Shown one piece after another: positions 1 through 8,055 of a DNA stretch of 64,000 nucleotides (its first letter is position 1; each line of letters starts with the position of its first letter). Location of the stretch: assembly GCA_946902875.1 (NCBI GenBank), contig OX336355.1:11875347-11939346 (forward strand), read 5' to 3'. The notes under the pieces were generated by a model. The model was given only the letters and a program-made list of their open reading frames with translations. It was not told the origin of the DNA and made no database searches. The position numbers and the translations under genes are program-made. This DNA comes from Nematopogon swammerdamellus (taxonomy: Eukaryota > Arthropoda > Insecta > Lepidoptera > Adelidae).

Positions 1-180
1 GGGCGTCGTCGGCTTCTGTTGCGAGAGATCCGAGGTTCGAAACCAACCGGCGCATATCAATGAGATTTTTCTGTTATGAAAAAAATTACGTGCATACCTT
101 CACCTTACTGCTCTGTGGTTCGGATTCCATGTAAAAATTTAGGTTCACCGGGTTGACTGTAAGAAATCGCCTAAGCACAG
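1..180 (+). mobile_element. T1 SINE head, truncated at the window edge
   Basis: A tRNA-like head enters at the window edge. A box-B-like GAGGTTCGAAACC lies at 32-44 and a downstream GTGGTTCGGATTCC at about 115. The layout matches the more complete T1 copy at 14278-14690. The 3' body is missing. Confidence 0.5.
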
Positions 181-487
181 ATTACTTAATAGTTACTTCG
201 TAACAGATAAATCACTCCATAGAAAATGTTCCTACCTTCGGGCTTACTGTTTCACGTCGCCAATCGCTGCGTGCGAAAATGCACCTTAACGATCAAGTGT
301 AAAGATGTTATTGCTTTGCAGCTGCGCGCAGTTGCGTGGGCGAGCGTCTATGTATACTTCGCGCGGCTGACGAATTTTCACTGAAATAGACCGCCCCGGC
401 GCGGCGGCCCGTCGTCGGCGCAAGTAGAGTGCGTGAGGCCTGGCCTAAGGCTTATCGCCCTTGCCACGCATAATGTGTATTATAAGG

Positions 488-862
488 GTTGCGTATCCAT
501 ACGGAAGCCTATTACTAAGCCTACGCCGTCTGTCTGTCTGTCTGTCCGAGGGCTGTATCTCTTGAACCGTAATAGGTAGCCCGTTGAAATTTTCGCAGAA
601 TATGTGTTATTATGGCCGATATAACAACAAATAATAAAATAAGAAAAAGTAAAACATTCACGGGATCCCCATGCAGACTAAAAAGTGTATGCGCGCCATC
701 TACCGAAAACAGTATCAAGCATTTTAATTTTTAGCTAATGATGAATTTTAACTAATATGAAACATTTCATAAAACACGCCATAGATGCCGTGATTGGCGC
801 TGACCATGACATGGCGATACGGAACCCTCGGTGCGCGAGTTCGACTCGCACTTGGCCGGTCT
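488..862 (-). mobile_element. G-family repeat, long version
   Basis: Read on the minus strand it starts GGCCAAGTGCGAGTCG, has a GGTTCCGTATCGCCATGTCA segment, the conserved core that reads AATTTCAACGGGCTACC in better copies, a (GACA)n stretch, and ends in the GGAAGCC/GGAACCC motif. The same order is seen in about ten other copies in the window. No coding capacity. Confidence 0.75.
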
Positions 863-1167
863 TTTTATTATTATTATTGAATGTTTCAAAGAATATTTCA
901 GATAGACACTAGATACTAAACTGTCGGCTACTATCGCGACTCAGGCACACACAGCGGGCATTCACGTTGAAATTGCTGCGATATGTTATATGAGACAACT
1001 CGACAAATTGCAGGTCATTGCTCCCCTGTGTCGCCCTGATCCCGTCGCGCGCTCTCCGACAACAATCTGGATGTATATGTCGTGAAAGATGGCAGGTAGC
1101 TTAGTGTGTAAAAAGCTGTAAATATAGTAAACATGAAAACGCAGTATCCTTCCTTCTTTAACTTTAA

Positions 1168-1390
1168 TAAAATCCAACGTCTGCTTTCTGTCTGTCTGTC
1201 TGTCCGCTTATAACTTGAGAACCATTTTGAGAACCATGAACCGATTTTAATACAGTTTTCTTCTACGGATAAGCTTGGTTCTTCCCATTAATTGCAGGCT
1301 ACTTTTCATCACGTTAAATGGCTTATGAGGTAGCAGGGAAGTCAATTATGAGAGCGGGCGGAGCCGCGGGCATAGCTAGTTTATTAGAAA
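1168..1390 (+). mobile_element. R-family repeat
   Basis: Starts AATCCAACGTCTGCTTTCTG, followed by (GTCT)n, a CTTATAACTTGAGAACC block and the end GGGCGGAGCCGCGGGCATAG. Homologous copies lie at 8410-8640 (minus), 40609-41088 (two in tandem) and 33405-33600 (diverged). Probably a non-autonomous retroelement tail; superfamily not resolved. Confidence 0.75.
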
Positions 1391-1424
1391 AGTGAATATA
1401 TGTCGGCAGAGAAAAAGGCCATGA

Positions 1425-1648
1425 CGATAGTTCGTGTTTTTCGCCCAGTTCAGTGTAGCCGGTCCGACCAAAGGAAAGCACTGCCACGGCACCTAGTTGG
1501 CCGTGTAATTTCTGTGCTTGAAACGCTCGACCGTTGGAGGACGATCGTGGTTCGGATTCCACGTAAAACTCCTTCCTTTCTAACCTTACTAGGGTAAGGA
1601 GAGTTTATCCCGCTCGGGTTGATACCACCGCACTGAATGAACGGCATT
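1425..1648 (+). mobile_element. Two S1 SINE fragments in permuted order
   Basis: 1425-1500 matches the middle of the S1 body (CCCAGTTCAGTGTAGCCGG to GGCACCTAGTT). 1525-1648 matches the end of head a (CGACCGTTGGAGG, GTGGTTCGGATTCCACG) through to CACCGCACTGAATGAACG. The order is inverted relative to a full copy, so these are two truncated copies or a rearrangement. Confidence 0.6.
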
Positions 1649-1649
1649 G

Positions 1650-1756
<107 letters not shown>

Positions 1757-1826
1757 ATAAGAGAAGGATAGTTTATTATCATATTTGTGTGAAACAGATA
1801 AGCCAAGTCTTTTTTCTCCGCACTAA

Positions 1827-1971
1827 GGCCCACTTGCACCAACACAAATTTAATATATAAACCAGTTTAACTCGTTAAGCTGGCACCCGCTGACTGTGGG
1901 AACCGGTTTAAATATGGTTTAAATCCATAACTCGCTACTTAACTTTAAACTCGTGTTGGTGCAAGTCGGCC
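1827..1971. mobile_element. PIF/Harbinger-like MITE (145 bp)
   Basis: Terminal inverted repeats GGCCCACTTGCACCAACAC and GTGTTGGTGCAAGTCGGCC are flanked by TAA on each side (1824-1826 and 1972-1974). A 3-bp TWA duplication and GG-starting ends are typical of PIF/Harbinger MITEs. The interior has a further imperfect repeat of AACCRGTTTAA and no coding capacity. Confidence 0.65.
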
Positions 1972-2244
1972 TAAGCCTTCACAGCCGCAAGTATGTACCT
2001 ACAGAAGTACTTGCACTTGTGTATAGTAGGTACACAATAAATCGTGTGAGCACAAACTCGCCCCAGGAGAGCTGGCTGTCACTCGATTTTATTATGAGCC
2101 ACTTGCTAGCATGAGCGCCTCCTCTCCGTGACAATTTATCACTTGGTGCCTGGGATAATGCACTGTTCCTTCTGTATGCTCGGGTCACATAGCATCTGAT
2201 TTTTAAACGATTAACGCGAAGCCGATTTTTTTTATTGTACATTA

Positions 2245-2690
2245 ACGAATTGAAACAAAAAGCAAAAATCTATTTGGCCACATAGTGAATGATTTTTGTG
2301 ACATGTGGTATACCGTTGGAAAGGGCGTAAACTAGCAAATTTTTTTAAATAAAACGAAGCTTTTTTTTAATGAATTCTCTCAGTTGCTGTTAGGTAGTTT
2401 TTTTTTTAAATGAATTAAGAAATTAAGATTCTGTCATATTTTTACTCGTCCTCGTGAGTCGTGACTTTGGGAGTTCATAAGTCCTTTTCATGGTATTAAC
2501 TTTATAAAATAATATGTTTTTCTAGAACTAGGGTAATTTCTAAAATCTAAAAAATAAATTATTTCGTGCTGATACAATCATAAACAAAAAAGTTACAAAG
2601 GTTTAAAGCCGGGATTTTGGTAATTTTCAAAAAAAAATTTAAAAATAATTGGTTGTCTGTAAAGTTGGTTTACGGACGATAGTTTTACGT
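2245..2690. other. AT-rich spacer, nothing recognised
   Basis: Long A and T runs, no frame of interest, no repeat structure seen. Confidence 0.5.
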
Positions 2691-2692
2691 GA

Positions 2693-2791
2693 TGACGTCA
2701 TAAAGTATATAAAGTGCGAAGTCAGATACAAAATCAGTTTTTAATACTTTATCGTGCTTAGAAGTTTAATTCTTAAATCGCAAATGTGAGT
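2693..2791 (+). promoter_or_regulatory. Candidate RNA polymerase II core promoter with CRE
   Basis: A perfect palindromic CRE, TGACGTCA (2693-2700), lies 6 bp upstream of TATATAAAG (2706-2714). An arthropod-type initiator TCAGT has its A at 2736, 30 bp from the first T of the TATA box. A consensus splice donor (AAAT then GTGAGT at 2786) would end a short untranslated first exon. No matching downstream coding exon was recognised; it could be a chance cluster or a decayed gene. Confidence 0.3.
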
Positions 2792-2959
2792 ACTTTAAAA
2801 ACTAATAATATTAATTATCAATATAAACTTTTAATTTGCAACGTTGCAACACCTTGAAGTAAACTACCGCTGAAGTATTTTATTTACTATATTGACGCTA
2901 GATGTCGCTCCAAAAGACTCAACGCCATGAAAATCTTCACCTACTGGTGACCAAGTACC

Positions 2960-3050
2960 TGAACGATTTAGCCGGATGGTTAAGACGTCTGGTCGGTCAC
3001 ACAATAGTGGTGGCAGGGACCGCGGGTTCGAGGCTCGCAAAAGACGGACA
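2960..3050 (+). mobile_element. tRNA-like SINE head
   Basis: A-box-like GGATGGTTAAGACGTC and B-box GGTTCGAGGC (3025-3034) in tRNA-like order. No acceptor stem closes, so not a functional tRNA. The body downstream is not recognised. Confidence 0.45.
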
Positions 3051-3149
3051 AATATATTTTGTATTTCCTACTCTCCTTATAAGCCTCTCTATCGCTTGTT
3101 ACGCGCTCTCGCTTGCACACACAGGTTCAGATGGAACGTGACACTTTTT

Positions 3150-3777
3150 CGTGTGTGAAGCCGGTGTTCATCAATTTATAAGACGTGACGTCATCACGTC
3201 AAAAAATCGTATCTCGATACCACGTGACACGTGACAAAAGGTATCATGGGTCAAAACCTTGCAAATGACCCCACTTACCTACAAAACAATTTTGTCGGCG
3301 ATGTGCCGAACATCCTGTATATATACAACAATAGCTCACTTAAAGTAATAGGATTGTCAAAATATATAAAGTTTTAAAACATCGCGTAGTGTGAAATGGA
3401 GGCGAATATTATTCACAGAGAAGCAGTGAGGTCCGGCGGCGGGACAATGCGATCTTTCCAGACTTGTCCTACGCACCCATCAGGGCTTTGCAACCATTGA
3501 CAACGATGTGAAGTTACAGAATAGTCAGATATTACTAGTACATAATATAATGACCGTCAAAAGTGAATACTTTGCAGGTGGTTATTTTGAAAAACATACA
3601 ACGAAATAAGTTTTTGACAAGTATTACATTATAACATAACGTTTTGGCAATAGCAAGTCCCGTAACGGTGTGATCCTCGTTTCAAACAACTATGACAGAC
3701 TTTAATTTGTTGAATTACTACCCAACTCTTGTCTGTAGACATGGCATGAAAATAATCACAATTATCTAGTATACATA
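3150..3777. other. Spacer, nothing firm
   Basis: Contains the palindromic GACGTGACGTCATCACGTC near 3184 and a CCACGTGACACGTGAC stretch near 3221. No gene recognised. Confidence 0.4.
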
Positions 3778-4693
3778 GGGCACACTAAAAGTTTCCGGAA
3801 TTGGCCACTTACATAAACAATATTTAAACAGTAATTACAACATTTGAAAATGGAACTCTTTGGCTGTAGAATGCAGTTTGTTTCATCTGACTGTCAATTG
3901 TTTTTCCATTGTGGCGCCATTTTAAAAATTGCGTGTCTACATTAACATAAATTTAACCCGGGAAAATTTTCGTAGTATGATTTTCTACGATTTTAAGTGT
4001 AATTTGACAGCTCATTAGAGCCTCGCTCGGCTTCAATCTGCTTTTGGCGATGAAGCACCATGCAAGACGACTATTTATTGCTGGTTTGCAGAATTCAAGT
4101 GCGGTCGTGTCAATCTCAGTGACGAATCTCGCGATGGTCGCCCGTTCACCGCTGTGAACAACAAAAACATCGATGCTGTGCGCCGTATGATCGAAACAGA
4201 CAGGCATGTGACCTACCATGAGATTCGGGCATCTTTAGACTTAAGCATGAGTCAAATACAATCAATCCTACACAAACAGTTGGGTGTGAGAAAGCTGTGC
4301 TCGCGGTGGATCCCACACAATTTGACCGAGGCTCAAAAAACGCACCGCGTCACTTGGTGCAATGCCATGCTTACCAGATTCAACAAAGGCGCTTCAAATT
4401 TGGTGTGGGACATAGTAACAGGTGACGGCACCTTGTGACCTTTTTCTGTTCCAAAAAATTAAGAACCATTTACGCGGTCAACGATTTTCATCACCAGAAG
4501 AGGCTGTCGAAGAATATGAAAAATACGTTTCTGGGGTCACCACGGAGGAGTGGCACAAAAGTTTTCAAAATTGGTTTAATCGTATGAAAAAGTGCATTTA
4601 CGCAAAGGGAGAATATTTTGAGAAACAATAAATTCATTTTTGACCTTTAATAGTATTTTATTCTTATTAATTCCGGAAACTTTTAGTGTGCCC
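3778..4693 (+). mobile_element. Degenerate, internally deleted mariner element
   Basis: Ends are inverted repeats GGGCACACTAAAAGTTTCCG and its complement. The left end follows TA; the right flank reads CCACGTA, so the TA duplication is imperfect. At about 916 bp it is shorter than the roughly 1.3 kb of complete mariners. The interior is a broken transposase (separate entry). Confidence 0.9.
3977..4631 (+). pseudogene. Mariner transposase remnant
   Basis: The start MIFYDF at 3977 is typical of mariner transposases. A TAG at 4016-4018 breaks the frame after 13 codons; the frame then continues through the helix-turn-helix half (AVRRMIETDRHVTYHEI) to the linker WIPHNL and the first catalytic motif VTGD. 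There an internal deletion (about 4425-4435) joins it, out of frame, to the C-terminal CDLFLFQKIKNHLRG and the final GEYFEKQ. The second and third catalytic aspartates (DD34D family) lie in or next to the deleted part and are absent. The copy cannot encode an active enzyme. Family assignment is by recognised motif order. Confidence 0.93.
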
Positions 4694-4699
4694 CACGTA

Positions 4700-5066
4700 T
4701 GAGGACAGTGGCAGCAAAGTTAATCATTCTGTACTCTCCCAGGATTCGAATTTGTGAAAGGAACGTCCCTTGCTTTAGTTGAGTGGGACATACTATTTGT
4801 TACTAAAACCTGATGCACTGTGCTAGTTGAAGTTAAGTATTAAATTCGTGACATAATCAAACTTAATGTGCATATTATTCTCTTCACGGTCCACGAAGTT
4901 GGCAAACAACGAGCTGGTAAGAGTTGGAGTGCCGGACGACAGCACGACGCAGGGAGCGGAGTAATCTCACCATAGAACCTGCATAGAACTACAGGCAGTG
5001 TGAAGTGAGTGCATGCCAGTCTGCTGACGTTCCTGGTCTGTACGTGCCTCCGACCATGGGGAGACT
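4700..5066. other. Spacer, nothing recognised
   Basis: Unique-looking sequence with no long frame or inverted repeat. Confidence 0.4.
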
Positions 5067-5067
5067 C

Positions 5068-5410
5068 CGCTCAGTGTGAGACTTGGACGGGCGTAAATCT
5101 TAGACCACAGTGAGTCCCGAACTTGCGTGAATCTCTGACCACCATGAGAATCTGATGTGTATGAGACTCTAACCAGTGTAATACTGACCTGTGTGAGACG
5201 CTGATGAGCTTGAGACTCCGATTAACATGAGACTCTGATAAGCGTGAAACTCCGACTAGGGTGAGACGCTGATGTGAGTTAGACTCGAACCAGCGTATAA
5301 ACTAAAGACAAGAGGAGGCTCCTACCGCCGCCGGGTGGGAGCCTTCGACCAGACGTAGCTTCCAACCACCGGGAGGCTCCAATCAGCATGAGCATTGAAC
5401 CAGCAGAAAG
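5068..5410. repeat. Decayed 17-bp minisatellite
   Basis: Successive units resemble GAGACTCCGATTAACAT, 17 nt each (clearest at 5160-5300: GAGACTCTAACCAGTGT, GAGACGCTGATGAGCTT, GAGACTCTGATAAGCGT). Many substitutions; stops in all frames. The last part (5310-5410) is weaker. Confidence 0.75.
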
Positions 5411-5487
5411 CTTTACATTGCGACAAAGTTACAGCCTGGTTATATAAAACGAGACGAGAACATTTGACGAGAAAAGTGAGAAAATAG

Positions 5488-5697
5488 ATCACGGACCGGA
5501 CCCGTCATCCCTTCATCAAAAAGACGATTCTGAAATGGACACACCCATGGGGTACTCGATCAAAAACACAAAAAAATCCCAGTCATGATGTGCCCATGGA
5601 CGATGTCGAGTTCGTCATTGGTGACGTCCTGGGTGATGGGACTGATGGTAAAGATGTCGTATCCGTCAGCAAACAAAGATGTCAGGGCCGCCACTGA
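5488..5697 (+). other. Short open frame before the 18-bp array, unrecognised
   Basis: An open stretch of 69 codons, with a possible start at 5596 (MDDVEFVIGDVLGDG), ends at TGA 5695 just before the minisatellite. It shares the GQDV/GKDV flavour of the array's frame, so it may be the array's unique precursor rather than a gene. No domain recognised and no splice signals judged convincing. Confidence 0.15.
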
Positions 5698-5753
5698 TGC
5701 TATTTTCCCCACTGGAGTAATTGTGCCTCCCACCAGAGTAATTGTGTCCCCCG

Positions 5754-6218
5754 CCGGCCAAGGTGTGTCTGCCGGCCAAGATGTGTATGTGGGCCAAGAT
5801 GTGTCTGCCGGCCAAGATGTATATGCGGCCCAAGATGTGTTTGCCGGGCAAGATGTGTCTGTCGGCCAAGATGTGCATTCCGGCCAAGAAGTGTCTGTCG
5901 GCCAAGATGTGTCTGCCGTTCAAAATGTGTCTGCCGGCCAAAAGAGTCTGCCGGCCAAGATGTATCTGTCGGCCAAGGTGTGTCTGCCAGCCAAGATGTA
6001 TCTGCCGGCCAAGATGTGTCTATCGGCCGAGATGTATCTGCCGGCCAAGATGTGTCTGCCGGCCAAGCTGTGTCTGCCAGCCAAGATGTGTATGTGGGCC
6101 AACATGTGTCTGCCGGCCAAGATGTGTATGCGGGCCAAGATGTGTCTGCCGGCCAAGATGTGTCTGTCGGCCAAGATGTGTATTCCGGCCAAGAAGTGTC
6201 TGTCGGCCAAGATGTGTC
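5754..6218. repeat. 18-bp GCCGGCCAAGATGTGTCT minisatellite, block A
   Basis: About 26 units of 18 bp with ordered variants (GTCGGCC, GCCAGCC, GCGGCCC). Because 18 is a multiple of three and the unit lacks stops, five frames stay open on both strands; the predicted peptides (such as SAGQDV repeats) are artefacts. A 17-bp unit near 5932 shifts the frame, arguing against coding selection. Confidence 0.95.
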
Positions 6219-6628
6219 TTTTTTTTTTTTTTTTTTTTTTTTTATGGAAACTGACACGGTTGGCTACATCACCTACAACGTCCGTGACGTCAGCCCATAA
6301 CACCGGGTGAACTAGGTGCCATGTCAGTGCTTCCCCCTTTGATCGTGCCGGCTACACTGAACTGGTCGGAAAACACAAACTATTTACATAGCCGTTTTGA
6401 CCGACGTTTCATTCAGTGCGGTGGTACCAACCCGGGCGGGTTAAACCCTACCACCAAGTAAGATTAGGAGGGAAGGGACCTACAGTTTTACGAGGAATCC
6501 GAACCTCGGTCAGCCTCCAACGGTCAGCGGTCACCCATCCAAGTACTGACCGCACCCAGCGTTGCTTAACTTTCAATAGCGACAGTTGACTGTCTGCACC
6601 ACTGAGCTATCGAGGCTGACTTGTTGTT
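6219..6628 (-). mobile_element. S1 SINE with head a, full length
   Basis: On the minus strand it runs from the tRNA-like head (TCGATAGCTCAGTGGTGC, box A type), through a 5S-rRNA-like segment (GGTCAGTACTTGGATGGGTG), a box-B-like GTTCGGATTCC, and the S1 body, to GACACGGTTGG complement and an A tail (the T run at 6219-6243). It separates the two blocks of the 18-bp array. Confidence 0.85.
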
Positions 6629-7140
6629 GTGTCTGCCGTTCAAAATGTGTCTGCCGGCCGAATGAGTCTGCCGGCCAAGATGTATCTGTCGGCCAAGGTG
6701 TGTCTGCCAGCCAAGATGTATCTGCCGGCCAAGATGTGTCTATCGGCCGAGATGTGTCTGCCGGCCAAGATGTGTCTGCCGGCCAAGCTGTGTCTGCCAG
6801 CCAAGATGTGTATGTGGGCCAACATGTGTCTGCAGGCCAAGATGTGTATGCGGGCCAAGATGTGTCTGCCGGCCAAGATGTGTCTGTCGGCCAAGATGTG
6901 TCTGCCGGCCAAGATGTGTCTGTCGGCCAAGATGTGTCTTCCGGCCAAGAAGTGTCCGTCGGCCAAGATGTGTCTGCCGGTCAAGATGTGTCTGCCGGCC
7001 GGATGTATCTGCCGGCCAAGAGGTATCTGCCGGCCAAGGTGTGTCTGCCAGCCAAGATGTATCTGTCGGCCAAGATGTGTCTGTCGGCCAAGATGTGTCA
7101 GGTAGCTAAGGTGTGTCTGCCGGCTAAGTTGTGTCATCCG
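6629..7140. repeat. 18-bp minisatellite, block B
   Basis: Begins TGTCTGCCGTTCAAAATGTG and repeats, unit by unit and in the same order, the units found at 5909-6218, including the single 17-bp unit; it then continues with further units to about 7140. Not coding (see block A). Confidence 0.95.
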
Positions 7141-7179
7141 GCTCGAAGGATCACTTTGTTATCTACTGAAGTAAAAATA

Positions 7180-7384
7180 TAGTTTTTTTTATCATTTTTA
7201 TTTGAACTCCATTTTGTTCTTTTTTCACACACACTAAAAATAATCCGACCGGTAATTCTAATTTTGAATGTTTTTTTTTATTATACATAAAAAAATACAT
7301 AATAAGACATGCTGGAGTTCGTAAACAGCAGGATCCCTTCACCAATTAGGAAAAGTATCGATGATGTTTGAATCGGTTGACATG
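7180..7384. other. AT-rich spacer
   Basis: Nothing recognised. Confidence 0.4.
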
Positions 7385-7556
7385 ACCTTAGTCAAACATA
7401 GCTAAGAACCATCCAGGTTAAACCAGCTTTCTAGTAAAAAAAACCGCATGCAAATCGGCCCATCCGTTTGGTAGCTACGATGCCACAGACAGACACACAG
7501 ACTGACAGATGGAGGCGTCAATCTTATAAAGCCCTTCCTTTTAGTCGGGGGCTGAA
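7385..7556 (-). mobile_element. M-family repeat
   Basis: Contains ATCGGCCCATCCGTTTGG, the complement of the motif in the 63505-63635 copy, plus (ACAG)n and GGAGGCGTCAATCTTATAA. Low-copy here; no coding capacity. Confidence 0.6.
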
Positions 7557-7958
7557 AAGGGCAAGAAACTACGAGTGTTATTTTAAAATATTTACAAGCC
7601 GCAAGAACACACATCTAGCGATTTATCTGTGTGAAACTATTTTGCTGTGCTCAATTCAATGCTAAAATTTGTTTGAAATTTTTTCTCCATTATTTTAAGC
7701 ACCTCCTTTGAACCAACCCTGCTTAACAGTTTGTCTTGTATATACATTCTACTTTAACAGCCAGCTTTCACAGCAACAGTAAGTATTGATCTTGGTATTT
7801 GAATAATATTGATATATCATTATTTCTGACTGAAATGTGGAGTGGACTGAACTGACAATTATTTTAGTACGAAAGGTTGAGCTACCCTGAGTGGGTGATG
7901 TTTATCAAAGGTAATCACAGCATTTTTTCATGATTCGAAATTCGAATGACCAGGACGA
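7557..7958. other. Upstream region of the odorant-binding-protein gene
   Basis: No repeat family recognised. Probably holds the proximal regulatory sequence of the gene starting at 7992, but no specific element is claimed. Confidence 0.4.
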
Positions 7959-7959
7959 G

Positions 7960-7994
7960 TATAAATAGAGGTAGCAATGGAACCTTGGATCAGT
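7960..7994 (+). promoter_or_regulatory. TATA box and initiator of the odorant-binding-protein gene
   Basis: TATAAATA at 7960-7967 and the arthropod initiator TCAGT at 7990-7994, whose A (7992) is 32 bp from the first T of the TATA box. The implied 5' untranslated leader is 64 nt, ending with TCAAA just before the ATG at 8056. Confidence 0.82.
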
Positions 7995-8055
7995 CTTTGG
8001 ACATCTGCCCTACTGTTAACAACCTGATTTGGAAGGGACACTTCTAGTATTCAAA

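Noticed and set aside
2970..3050. tRNA gene suggested by GGATGGTTAAG and GGTTCGAGGC.
   Set aside because: No cloverleaf with a closed acceptor stem; better explained as a SINE head.
5585..7182. Several long open frames (up to 241 codons) on both strands, looking like repetitive proteins.
   Set aside because: They arise from an 18-bp repeat without stops; the same DNA is open in five frames, a 17-bp unit shifts the frame and a SINE interrupts it.
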